A DNA stretch of 25,297 nt from Caldithrix sp. (GTDB lineage: Bacteria; KSB1; UBA2214; DYKH01), in assembly GCA_020722685.1 (NCBI GenBank), contig DYKH01000042.1:14722-40018 (forward strand), read 5' to 3'. The notes below the pieces were generated by a model. That model was not told the DNA's origin. It worked only from the letters and a program-made list of their open reading frames with translations, and made no database searches. Positions 1 through 7,291 of this stretch are shown piece by piece. Each line of letters opens with the position of its first letter. Position 1 is the stretch's first letter. A program made the translations under genes and the position numbers.

Positions 1-126
1 GAGACCGGTGTGTCGAGGTCACCCAAGATTTCCGTGCTGACGGGCACCAAGGGAACCGAGTGGTACATTTCGGAAAATCGTTCGATAGATGTGGTTGACA
101 CTTTCTTCTCCAGTTTGACAAAATAA
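1..126 (+). CDS. C-terminal end of an unidentified protein (partial)
   Basis: Frame 1 is open from the window edge to a TAA at 124-126, giving 41 residues that end in WYISENRSIDVVDTFFSSLTK's last part (DTFFSSLTK). The composition looks like real protein, with a helical, mildly amphipathic end, and a perfect hairpin begins two bases after the stop, which fits a gene end. I do not recognise the family from this fragment. It could be chance, since 41 open codons are not rare, but the position of the hairpin supports it. Confidence 0.5.
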   Translation, partial: ETGVSRSPKISVLTGTKGTEWYISENRSIDVVDTFFSSLTK

Positions 127-127
127 A

Positions 128-162
128 AAGGCGCTGTGAAAATATGTTCTTCACAGCGCCTT
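128..162. terminator. 13-bp perfect hairpin after the first gene
   Basis: Arms 128-140 (AAGGCGCTGTGAA) and 150-162 are perfect reverse complements with a 9-base loop. On the + strand it lies directly after the stop at 126 but is followed by only TT. On the - strand it is followed by a T-rich run (complement of 115-130), so it may stop transcription from both sides. Confidence 0.5.
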
Positions 163-176
163 CGGATAAAAACAAA

Positions 177-207
177 AACGCCGTGAATGCGGTGCATCCA
201 CGGCGTT
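177..207. terminator. Second hairpin, nested stem
   Basis: Arms 177-185 (AACGCCGTG) and 199-207 (CACGGCGTT) pair perfectly, and an inner ATGC/GCAT (187-190 with 194-197) closes a 3-base loop across one A/C mismatch. Read on the - strand it is followed by a T-rich stretch (complement of 164-178). It resembles the preceding hairpin in its GGCG/CGCC core. Probably a back-up terminator for the - strand gene nrdJ. Confidence 0.4.
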
Positions 208-588
208 GGACATTCTATCTTTTCAAATACATTGCCTAAAAATCAGTGGTGCACCTCGCTATGCCAGATGCGCCACAACCAAGAGAATCTATTTTTGCCG
301 TTTTCTATCATTTCAATTCGATTATTTGCGTTTTTTTTTCTGCTGAAGTTTAGCGATTTTAACAGTGAATGTCAATAGAAAATTTCCCTATTTTGGCTTA
401 GGGTGAAAAAAACGCTTCTGCACTCGATCATATGTGCTCTTCGTGCCATTGGTTGGGTATTAAAAAATTCGCTCCGTTAGCAAGATATTTCGGGTTGCAA
501 TAGCTAATTTGGGCGAGGTGTCAGGCGAACAAGAATTAGCTAAGAGACATTGCTAACGGAGCGGGTAGAAATTGGGTTATTTATCGGA
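208..588. other. Non-coding stretch between a gene end and the nrdJ end
   Basis: Apart from the terminator hairpin at 470-563 I see no gene here. The sequence is AT-rich at 295-370 with a T run near 331-340. A 63-codon open frame at 187-378 begins inside the second hairpin, has low-complexity Phe/Leu content and no ribosome binding site, and was not accepted. Confidence 0.5.
470..563 (-). terminator. Terminator of nrdJ with long nested hairpin
   Basis: Arms 470-482 (CGCTCCGTTAGCA) and 551-563 are a perfect 13-bp inverted repeat. A second perfect stem, 501-509 (TAGCTAATT) with 534-542, sits inside it. On the - strand the outer stem is followed at 469-460 by GAATTTTTTAA, a proper T tract. It begins 26 bases after the nrdJ stop, so it reads as a rho-independent terminator with an unusually large, structured loop. 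Confidence 0.65.
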
Positions 589-3363
589 TCACGAACAGCC
601 GCTGGTGCCTCCGCAGTTCACGCATTTGAAACAGGAGCCGTTGGGCACCATGATGCTGCCGCACTCAGAGCAGGGAGGCGCGTAGATACCGAGATCGGGC
701 GCGATCTTTTCCCGATTTTGCGCCTGTAACTGGCGCTCCAATTTGGCCTTTTCGAATTCGGTCAATTCGTTGGTTCCATCCACTTCTTGCTGCCGCTCGT
801 CGGCCTTGAGGTATTTGAGCGCCAGCCAGCGGAAGATATAATCGCTGATGGACTTGGCGATGGGTATGTTGGGATTATTGGTAAAGCCATACGGCTCGAA
901 CCGAGTGTGGCTGAATTTGTTGACCAACACTTTGAGTGGTACACCATATTGCAGGCCAATAGAAACCGCCGTAGCAAAAGAGTCCATCAAACCCGAAACC
1001 ACAGAGCCTTCTTTAGCCATGACCACAAACAGCTCGCCGGGGGTGCCGTCTTCGTATTCGCCCACGGTGATGTAGCCTTCGTGTCCAGCGATGGAGAATT
1101 TGTGCGTCCATGAGCGGCGCTCGTCCGGCAGTCGTCTTCGCTGTCCCGGGGAGCGTTCTTTTTCTTCTTTGGCTTCGACACTCGTGTTAAGCGGCTGACT
1201 CCTCTTGGAGCCATCGCGGTAGATGGCTATGGACTTGAGGCCGAGCTTCCATGCTTCCAGATAAACGCCGGCGATATCTTCCGGGGTCGACTCTTTCGGC
1301 ATGTTGACGGTTTTGGAGATGGCGCCGGAAAGGAAGGGCTGTACCGCGGCCATCATGCGCACGTGTCCCATATAGTCGATGAACCGATTACCGTCGTGCG
1401 GCTTGAAGGCGCAATCGAAAACGGCTAAATGCTCGCTTAGCAGATACGGAGCGCCTTCGATAGTGTCATGTTCTTCGATGTATTCTAAGATGTCCTGAAC
1501 CTGTTCTTCGCTGTAGCCTAAGCGCTTCAAGGCTGGCCCAACAGTGTTGTTAACCAGCTTGATCTGACCACCACCTACCAGTTTTTTGTATTTGACCAGA
1601 GCAATGTCCGGCTCGATGCCGGTGGTATCGCAGTCCATCATAAAGCCGATGGTGCCGGTGGGGGCGATCACTGTGACTTGAGAATTCCTAAAGCCGTAAC
1701 GCTCTCCCATTTCCAAGGTGTCGGTCCAGACTTCCTGAGCGGCGGCATAAATTGCCTCTGGCACCAGGTCTCTGTCAATTCCATCCAGTGCCGCCGCATG
1801 CTTTGCCATTACCCGCAGCATCGGCTCACGATTTTTCTCAAATTCGGCAAACGCTCCGACTGAGCTTGCCAGGATTGCTGAGGACAGATAAGCCTGCCCG
1901 GTCATCAAGGCAGTGAGGGTCGCGGCCAGCGCTCGACCTTTGGGGCTGTCATAGGGAACGCCGTAATACATCAAAAGCGCGCCCAAATTGGCATAGCCCA
2001 GGCCTATGGGCCGGAAGAGTGAACTGTTGATGCTGATCTGGTCGTTGGGATAGCTGGAATTGTCAACGATGATCTCTTGCGCAATGATCAAAAGATGGAT
2101 GGCGCGACGGTAGGCTTCGATGTCGAAATCACCACTGCTTTTGAGGAATTTCATCAGATTGAGGGAGGCCAGATTACAGGCCGAGTTGTCGACAAACATG
2201 TATTCGCTGCAGGGATTGGAAGCGTTGATCGGCGCGGAATTCGGGCAAGTGTGCCAGCTATTGATGGTAGAGTGGAATTGAATGCCGGGATCGCCGCAAA
2301 CATGGGCCGCGTCACAAATGGCTTTCATCAGGTTGCGAGCCTTAAAGCTGCCGATAATCTTGCGGTCGGTGACGGCTCGGGTAAACCACTCGCCGTCGTC
2401 CTCCACGGCGCGCATAAAATCGTCCGTCACGCGAACGCTGTTGTTGGAGTTCTGAAAGAACACCGAGCTATAAGCCTCGCCGCCGAAGGAGCCATCGTAG
2501 CCCATTTCGATAAGCGCCCAGGCTTTCTTTTCCTCGTCCGCTTTGCAATTGATGAATTCCAGCACGTCGGGGTGGTCGATGTTGAGAATGACCATTTTCG
2601 CAGCGCGCCGCGTCTTGCCGCCGGACTTGATGACTCCGGCAAAGGCATCATAGCCGCGCATGAAAGAAACCGGCCCGGAAGCGAAGCCGCCGGTGGACAG
2701 TCTTTCTTTTGATGAGCGCAAGGGGGAGAGATTGGTTCCTGTCCCTGATCCCCACTTGAACAGCAATCCTTCGGTCTTGGCCAAATCCAGAATGGATTCC
2801 ATGGTATCGCTCACCGAATTGATGAAACAGGCGGAACACTGGGGATGTTCTTCTACCCCCATGTTGAACCAAACCGGGCTATTGAAAGAAGCCTTTTGGT
2901 TTACCAACAGATGGGTCAGTTCCGCCTCGAAAGTGGCGGCGTCTTCCTCGCTTTCAAAGTAGCCATCCTTTCTTCCCCAATTGGCAAGGGTTTTCGTCAC
3001 ACGATCGATCAATTGCTTAACGCTGGTCTCTTGGGTAGCCGACTTTTTATGACTGTGAAAGTATTTCGAGGCAACGATATTAATGGCGGTCTGCGACCAT
3101 GACTTCGGTACCTCAATATTTTGCCGTTCGAATATTACTTCCCCTTTGTCGTTGGTAATGGATGCGCTGCGAAGCTCCCATTCAATCTCGTCATATGGAT
3201 GTCTGTCAACCGTGGTAAAGAACCTTGGAATTTTGAGTTTCTCTATATGAGAAGAAACAATTTCAGGTTCATCCGTGGCAAGCGTCGCCAAATCATGTTG
3301 CTTGGCGCCGGTCCCCTCTTGCACCTCGAACTGAAATTGATCCGAATGATTAATGGCCTTCAT
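589..3363 (-). CDS. nrdJ: Adenosylcobalamin-dependent (class II) ribonucleotide reductase
   Basis: This 924-residue cytoplasmic enzyme reduces ribonucleotides to deoxyribonucleotides, using adenosylcobalamin to make the thiyl radical. Visible motifs are FNSPVWFN (160-167), QCSACF (175-180, redox Cys179), NPCSE (383-387, with radical Cys385 and catalytic Glu387) and Cys396 eleven residues on, the usual spacing of the radical and second redox cysteine. The C-terminus is a Cys-rich zinc-ribbon-like tail (Cys898, 901, 911, 914, 917, 923) typical of NrdJ, which re-reduces the active site. The ATG is fixed by an in-frame TGA three codons upstream, with GAGG as ribosome binding site. No nrdA/B or nrdD partner is in the window. 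The class II type works with or without oxygen. Promoter and two NrdR-like boxes lie upstream; a terminator hairpin follows. Confidence 0.97.
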   Translation of the reverse strand: MKAINHSDQFQFEVQEGTGAKQHDLATLATDEPEIVSSHIEKLKIPRFFTTVDRHPYDEIEWELRSASITNDKGEVIFERQNIEVPKSWSQTAINIVASKYFHSHKKSATQETSVKQLIDRVTKTLANWGRKDGYFESEEDAATFEAELTHLLVNQKASFNSPVWFNMGVEEHPQCSACFINSVSDTMESILDLAKTEGLLFKWGSGTGTNLSPLRSSKERLSTGGFASGPVSFMRGYDAFAGVIKSGGKTRRAAKMVILNIDHPDVLEFINCKADEEKKAWALIEMGYDGSFGGEAYSSVFFQNSNNSVRVTDDFMRAVEDDGEWFTRAVTDRKIIGSFKARNLMKAICDAAHVCGDPGIQFHSTINSWHTCPNSAPINASNPCSEYMFVDNSACNLASLNLMKFLKSSGDFDIEAYRRAIHLLIIAQEIIVDNSSYPNDQISINSSLFRPIGLGYANLGALLMYYGVPYDSPKGRALAATLTALMTGQAYLSSAILASSVGAFAEFEKNREPMLRVMAKHAAALDGIDRDLVPEAIYAAAQEVWTDTLEMGERYGFRNSQVTVIAPTGTIGFMMDCDTTGIEPDIALVKYKKLVGGGQIKLVNNTVGPALKRLGYSEEQVQDILEYIEEHDTIEGAPYLLSEHLAVFDCAFKPHDGNRFIDYMGHVRMMAAVQPFLSGAISKTVNMPKESTPEDIAGVYLEAWKLGLKSIAIYRDGSKRSQPLNTSVEAKEEKERSPGQRRRLPDERRSWTHKFSIAGHEGYITVGEYEDGTPGELFVVMAKEGSVVSGLMDSFATAVSIGLQYGVPLKVLVNKFSHTRFEPYGFTNNPNIPIAKSISDYIFRWLALKYLKADERQQEVDGTNELTEFEKAKLERQLQAQNREKIAPDLGIYAPPCSECGSIMVPNGSCFKCVNCGGTSGCS

Positions 3364-3439
3364 GCTACTACCTCATGTGTTAAGTTCTAAGAAGGTGCTG
3401 AAATGAATTGAGTCGACTATCTGATCCTCCTAAAAAGTT

Positions 3440-3461
3440 AATTCATTATCCCGAATGAATT
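3440..3461 (-). other. AT-rich hairpin and SD-like motif in the nrdJ 5' leader
   Basis: AATTCATT (3440-3447) pairs with AATGAATT (3454-3461) around a 6-base loop. Just downstream on the - strand is a perfect AGGAGG (complement of 3425-3430) with no start codon at a useful distance, so it is not an obvious leader-peptide start. The leader from the predicted start site to nrdJ is about 220 bases. I looked for cobalamin-riboswitch signatures in it and saw none. Confidence 0.35.
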
Positions 3462-3588
3462 CAAATACTCGATAATTACCGGCAATGTCTATAGGATGAA
3501 GTGCGTTGAGGCTTGTAGTCGTTCAGCAGTGCTGGTCGCATTAGTGGGACCCCGTCTTACTTGATGGCATACAGCTCGAACGTGGGCC

Positions 3589-3617
3589 AATATAAAAAAT
3601 CATCTTTCAATTGTCAA
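3589..3617 (-). promoter_or_regulatory. Sigma70-type promoter of nrdJ
   Basis: On the - strand TTGACA (3617-3612) and TATATT (3594-3589) are separated by exactly 17 bases. This is a perfect -35 and a one-mismatch -10, and would start transcription near 3582. An alternative, weaker arrangement uses TTGACA at 3660-3655 with CAAAAT at 3636-3631 (18-base spacer), which would put both NrdR-like boxes on top of promoter elements. Confidence 0.7.
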
Positions 3618-3623
3618 GGAAAA

Positions 3624-3639
3624 ACTCAATATTTTGTAT
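3624..3639. promoter_or_regulatory. NrdR-box-like operator 1
   Basis: ACTCAATATTTTGTAT matches 13 of 16 positions of the published NrdR box consensus ACACWATATATWGTGT (established knowledge for the ATP-cone repressor NrdR). It lies 6 bases upstream of the -35 of the nrdJ promoter, and is 31 bp centre to centre from operator 2. Confidence 0.6.
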
Positions 3640-3654
3640 AAAGTTTTTTGGCGA

Positions 3655-3670
3655 TGTCAATATATAGTAA
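3655..3670. promoter_or_regulatory. NrdR-box-like operator 2
   Basis: TGTCAATATATAGTAA matches all 11 central positions of the NrdR box (CAATATATAGT) but not the outer ones (11 of 16 in all). Its centre is 31 bp, three helical turns, from operator 1, the phasing usual for paired NrdR boxes. It also contains the TTGACA of the alternative nrdJ promoter. Confidence 0.5.
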
Positions 3671-3733
3671 GTTTGTACGGTAGACTCGTTAATTCTATAG
3701 ACTTGTTCGCAGTCGCCCAAGGGGAAAATTATC

Positions 3734-3762
3734 TTGACTTGCTTTTGATTTCTTGTTAAATT
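3734..3762 (+). promoter_or_regulatory. Promoter of the riboflavin operon
   Basis: TTGACT (3734-3739) and TAAATT (3757-3762) are 17 bases apart on the + strand, just upstream of a leader of about 350 bases. It is the best sigma70-like pair between nrdJ and ribD. It is divergent from the nrdJ promoter, with about 120 bp between the two -35 boxes. Confidence 0.5.
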
Positions 3763-3768
3763 GCCCCG

Positions 3769-4121
3769 TCGTGAAAAGGCAACACGATGTCAGGCACCTG
3801 CATAGCAACCGCACAGGGTTCTTTAGATGGATTTTGCGTCAGTGCCGATTCGTTCAAGACATTGTCCGAATGTATGGGAAGCCCTGAAAGAAGTCTTTTG
3901 GGGCTATTTTGCGTTAAAGCCCTTTCGTTTGGGCGCGAGCATTTGTCTGGCAAAAAAATGTGTTGTCCATGCGGAACGACACAGTGATCATCGCCGGTAA
4001 TAATTTCTCACTGTCAAAGCTAAGCTAAATCGTCAACGGAGGTGCGGAACGACCGAGCCTTGGATCGGTGTGATCCAAAAGGTTGCAGTTTGACGGAAAA
4101 CTCATAGAAGGTGGTGCTGCA
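3769..4121 (+). other. Leader of the riboflavin operon, no recognisable FMN riboswitch
   Basis: About 350 transcribed bases precede ribD. I searched by eye for conserved RFN-element blocks (GGGCAGGGTGAAATTCCC, GACCGGCGG, CCGACAGT) and found none. What is present: a diverged 75-base-period direct repeat (3823-3950), an inverted repeat ACAGTGA/TCACTGT (3981-3987 with 4008-4014), the 10-mer GCGGAACGAC twice (3971-3980 and 4044-4053), and a perfect 7-bp hairpin TTGGATC/GATCCAA (4060-4066 with 4072-4078) 44 bases before the ribD start. Small open frames on both strands (3787-3987 +, 3756-3953 -) both inherit the repeat, and neither is convincing. Confidence 0.45.
3823..3950. repeat. Diverged direct repeat, two copies 75 bases apart
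   Basis: ATTTTGCGT occurs at 3831-3839 and 3906-3914, and the matches continue on both sides: TTCTTT versus TCTTTT before it, then GCC, TTCGTT and CATTGTC versus CATTTGTC after it. The second copy has about six extra bases near its end. The 75-base period is a multiple of three, so overlapping open frames on both strands repeat at protein level as well (for example NESALTQNPS and NERALTQNSP on the - strand). It may be a degenerate interspersed repeat. Confidence 0.4.
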
Positions 4122-5246
4122 TTGTCTAAGAAGGCGACTGCAAGTTTTACGGAAGACGACCTAATTTTTATGAAACGAGCTTTGGCTCTTGCTGAGCGTG
4201 GTCGAGGATATGTCAGTCCAAACCCGCTGGTGGGAGCCGTCGTCGTCAAGGGCGATGAGATAGTAGGAGAAGGGTATCATCAAAAATTTGGTGAGGCCCA
4301 TGCGGAAGTAAACGCTTTGGCAAAGGCAGGAGATGCGGCCTCGGGAGCGACCCTTTACGTAACGCTGGAACCCTGCGCCCATCAAGGTAAGACCGGACCT
4401 TGTACGGAAAAAATTTTTGCTGCTGGCATTTCCCGTGTGGTGGTCGGCATGCGCGATCCCAATCCATTGGTGAACGGCAAAGGAATCACTTTTCTCCGGT
4501 CCAAGGGCATTACCGTGACCGAGGGCTTACTAGAACCGAACTGCCGTGAGCTGAACGCTGGTTATCTGAAATTCATAACCGCCAAGCGACCGCTCATAAC
4601 GCTGAAGATCGCGCAAACCTTGGACGGCCGTATTGCCACCAGCACCGGGCATTCCAAATGGATCACTTCATCCGATTCCCGCGTCATGGCGCATCGTATT
4701 CGCTCGCAGAACGATGCTCTCTTGGTCGGCATCGGGACGGTGCTTACTGACGATCCAGAGTTGACGGTGCGGCTCATTCGCGGCGTCTCGCCGAAACGCA
4801 TCATATTAGATAGCCAATTGCGGATTCCTTTGGATGCGCACGCGTTGGCCGATCAGACTCCCTCTCGCACCATCGTGATGACCACTGAGGAAGCTTCCAA
4901 GGAAAAGATTGCCCGCATCGAGGAAAAAGGCGCGAAGGTGATCGTCATGGAAGCGGATGAGCGAGGCTGGGTAGCGCAAAAGGTGCTTTGGAACAAGCTG
5001 GCGGAAATGGGGATCACCTCGGTGCTGGTGGAAGGCGGCAGCACCGTTCATACGGAATGTATCAAGGCCGGCTATGCCGATCGGATCATTCTCTTCCTTG
5101 CTCCCAAACTGCTCGGCAGCGGCATCGATGCTTTGGGAGATTTGGGAATTCGCAATATTAATGCGGCGCGTGAAATCAAGAACCTCAAGATCAAGCGTCT
5201 CAATGGCGATCTAATGATCTCCGGGACCCTGGAACAAGCTGACTGA
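4122..5246 (+). CDS. ribD: Bifunctional pyrimidine deaminase / reductase RibD
   Basis: RibD performs the second and third steps of riboflavin synthesis: deamination of the GTP-derived diaminopyrimidine, then NADPH-dependent reduction of the ribose side chain. The N-terminal deaminase domain shows the zinc site HAEVNAL (His60, catalytic Glu62) with PCAHQGKTGPC (Cys85, Cys94). The C-terminal reductase begins near residue 152 (LITLKIAQTLDGRIA), and continues with GIGTVLTDDP and LVEGGSTVH. I chose the TTG at 4122 (374 residues) because AGAAGGTGG lies 8 bases before it and MSKKATASFTEDDLIFMKRAL aligns with usual family N-termini; a TTG at 4083 would add 13 residues without a ribosome binding site. 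First gene of the rib operon; ribE follows after 13 bases. Confidence 0.95.
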   Translation: MSKKATASFTEDDLIFMKRALALAERGRGYVSPNPLVGAVVVKGDEIVGEGYHQKFGEAHAEVNALAKAGDAASGATLYVTLEPCAHQGKTGPCTEKIFAAGISRVVVGMRDPNPLVNGKGITFLRSKGITVTEGLLEPNCRELNAGYLKFITAKRPLITLKIAQTLDGRIATSTGHSKWITSSDSRVMAHRIRSQNDALLVGIGTVLTDDPELTVRLIRGVSPKRIILDSQLRIPLDAHALADQTPSRTIVMTTEEASKEKIARIEEKGAKVIVMEADERGWVAQKVLWNKLAEMGITSVLVEGGSTVHTECIKAGYADRIILFLAPKLLGSGIDALGDLGIRNINAAREIKNLKIKRLNGDLMISGTLEQAD

Positions 5247-5259
5247 TCTAAGCGGACCT

Positions 5260-5898
5260 ATGTTTACCGGGCTTGTGGAAGAAATTGGGACGCTGCATTC
5301 AGTACAGCAAATTCGCTCCGGACGGCGGTTCGTCATCCGTGCTGCCATGGTTCTGAAAGAATTGCGCCCCAGTGACAGCATCTCGGTTGACGGTGTTTGT
5401 TTGACGGTCGTGGATCGAAGCGCCGGAGATTTTTCTGTCGAGGCGGTGGAAGAGACGCTTCATCGTTCCACCCTTGTAACAGCCGAAATTGGACAACAGG
5501 TAAACCTTGAGCGGGCGCTGAGAGCGGACGGCCGATTAGGCGGCCATTTTGTGCAAGGGCATGTCGATGGCATCGGAGAGATCCTTTCCATTCGCCATCA
5601 AGATTTGGGCATCTGGCTGCAAATCAAGGCGGCCCGTTCCGTGACGGAGTTTTTGGTGGAAAAAGGTTCCATCGCAGTGGATGGAGTTAGCCTGACCATC
5701 GCTGAACTGCGGGATGAGCTCGTTAGCGTCGCGGTTATTCCCTATACCTTACAACACACGACGATGGGAAAGAAAAAACCAGGCGATCGGGTGAACATCG
5801 AGGTGGACATTCTTGGCAAATATGTCCGAAGCTTTTTGCAATCCCAGCGGAGCTCGAGCTCGCTTTCTATAGACCAATTGAAGCAATGGGGTTTCTAA
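5260..5898 (+). CDS. ribE: Riboflavin synthase, alpha subunit
   Basis: This 212-residue enzyme dismutates two molecules of 6,7-dimethyl-8-ribityllumazine to riboflavin plus the pyrimidine that goes back to lumazine synthase. It starts with the family hallmark MFTGLVEEIGTL and consists of two tandem lumazine-binding beta barrels. The duplicated motifs are SVDGVCLTV (42-50) and AVDGVSLTI (139-147). GGHFVQGHVDG (94-104) marks the start of the second barrel. The tail after residue 200 is serine-rich and probably flexible. It lies 13 bases after ribD and 34 before ribBA, so it is co-transcribed; its own ribosome binding site is weak, which suggests translational coupling. Confidence 0.97.
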   Translation: MFTGLVEEIGTLHSVQQIRSGRRFVIRAAMVLKELRPSDSISVDGVCLTVVDRSAGDFSVEAVEETLHRSTLVTAEIGQQVNLERALRADGRLGGHFVQGHVDGIGEILSIRHQDLGIWLQIKAARSVTEFLVEKGSIAVDGVSLTIAELRDELVSVAVIPYTLQHTTMGKKKPGDRVNIEVDILGKYVRSFLQSQRSSSSLSIDQLKQWGF

Positions 5899-5932
5899 CT
5901 ACCTAACGAGTGCAAGTGCAGCCGGTAAAGAG

Positions 5933-7177
5933 TTGAGAGCAGAATTCAAATTTGACACAATTGATAGCGCCATAGAGAGTCTTCGGCAAGGCAAGTTCGT
6001 CATCGTTGTCGATGACGAAGACCGGGAAAACGAAGGCGATTTCATCATGCTGGCCGAAAAGGTCACACCGGACAAGATAAATTTTATGGCCAAGCATGGC
6101 CGGGGTCTGATCTGCGTGCCGATGACCTCCGAGCGCCTTGAGCAGTTGGAAATCATTCCCATGGTGGCGCGCAATACCGCCATTTTGGGAACGGCCTTCA
6201 CGGTTTCGGTGGACTATCGCCATGGGGTTACGACCGGTATTTCCGCAGCGGATCGCGCTCGAACGGTGCTCGGACTGATCGATGCCAATACCAAACCCTC
6301 CGATTTCGCGCGACCCGGCCATATTTTCCCGATTGCTGCGGCGCCCGGCGGCGTGCTACAACGGGCCGGCCACACAGAAGCGGTTGTGGATTTGGCGCGC
6401 ATGGCCGGCAGCATTCCCGCGGGAGTGCTGTGCGAGATCATGGATGAAGACGGCACCATGGCGAGGGTGCCTACTCTACAAAAAATCGCCCGTACCTTCG
6501 ATCTGCGCATGATCACTGTTCGCGATTTGATCGAGTATCGCAGCCGCAAGGAAAATTTGGTGAGCGAGGTTGCCAAGGCCAATTTTCCCACCGCCTATGG
6601 CAATTTTGATTTGTATGTTTTCAAAAGCAAGGTCGATGCACACCACCACCTAGCAATTGTCAAGGGCAATGTGAATACCGAAAAGCCGGTACTTGTGCGA
6701 GTTCATTCGCAGTGTCTGACAGGCGATGTGTTTGGTTCCCTGCGCTGTGATTGCGGCGAACAATTGCATCGAGCGCTTCGAGCGGTGGAACGAGAGGGAC
6801 AAGGCGTAGTGTTGTACATGCGCCAGGAGGGACGGGGTATTGGCCTGGCAAATAAGATCATGGCTTACGCACTGCAAGACAATGGCAAAGACACGGTGGA
6901 AGCCAACGAAGCGTTGGGCTACAAAGCCGATCTGCGCGACTATGGCATCGGCGCGCAGATACTGCATCATTTGGGGGTGCGCAACATTCGTTTGCTGACC
7001 AATAATCCGAAAAAAATAGTCGGACTGGAGGGGTATGGTCTGAAAGTAGTTGAGCGAATTCCCATAGAGATCGAGCCTAACGCAGTGAATGCCGGCTATC
7101 TGGAGACCAAGCGCGACAAGATGGGGCACTTGATCATGCTGGGGAATTCAAAGAAAAAAGAGGTCGGTTTGAACTAA
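5933..7177 (+). CDS. ribBA: Bifunctional DHBP synthase / GTP cyclohydrolase II
   Basis: The 414-residue fusion makes both precursors of lumazine. The N-terminal RibB domain turns ribulose 5-phosphate into 3,4-dihydroxy-2-butanone 4-phosphate: metal-binding DDEDRENEG (27-35), then HGVTTGISAADRA and RPGHIFPIAA. The C-terminal RibA domain opens the imidazole ring of GTP: zinc ligands Cys261, Cys272, Cys274 in HSQCLTGDVFGSLRCDCGE, then RQEGRGIGL and LTNNPKKI. Both sets of active-site motifs are intact, so both halves should be active. There is no ATG near the right place; TTG at 5933 gives a normal family N-terminus (FKFDTIDSAIESLRQGK), with only a weak GGTAAAGAG before it. Third gene of the operon. 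Confidence 0.96.
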   Translation: MRAEFKFDTIDSAIESLRQGKFVIVVDDEDRENEGDFIMLAEKVTPDKINFMAKHGRGLICVPMTSERLEQLEIIPMVARNTAILGTAFTVSVDYRHGVTTGISAADRARTVLGLIDANTKPSDFARPGHIFPIAAAPGGVLQRAGHTEAVVDLARMAGSIPAGVLCEIMDEDGTMARVPTLQKIARTFDLRMITVRDLIEYRSRKENLVSEVAKANFPTAYGNFDLYVFKSKVDAHHHLAIVKGNVNTEKPVLVRVHSQCLTGDVFGSLRCDCGEQLHRALRAVEREGQGVVLYMRQEGRGIGLANKIMAYALQDNGKDTVEANEALGYKADLRDYGIGAQILHHLGVRNIRLLTNNPKKIVGLEGYGLKVVERIPIEIEPNAVNAGYLETKRDKMGHLIMLGNSKKKEVGLN

Positions 7178-7291
7178 CAAAAGTCCGTTTCGGCGAGCGG
7201 AAGCGGGGAGAAAGCCACCACAGCTCCGATTGATGCGCATGGTAGAGTCATGCAGGCGAGGTTTTATTGACCCATTTGGAAAGCGAAAAAA

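Noticed and set aside
187..378. 63-codon + strand frame
   Set aside because: It begins inside a hairpin, has low-complexity Phe-rich sequence and no ribosome binding site.
2077..2712. 211-codon + strand frame antisense to nrdJ
   Set aside because: It is a shadow of the well-supported nrdJ frame; the translation shows no domain and mirrors codon bias of the real gene.
3364..3582. Cobalamin riboswitch upstream of nrdJ
   Set aside because: A natural idea for a B12-dependent enzyme, but no B12-box-like block was found on the - strand leader; only AGCACTG-like chance matches.
3787..3987. 66-codon + strand frame in the rib leader (and the 65-codon - strand frame at 3756-3953)
   Set aside because: Both mainly reflect the direct repeat; neither has a convincing ribosome binding site or a recognisable domain, so they were kept only as part of the repeat.
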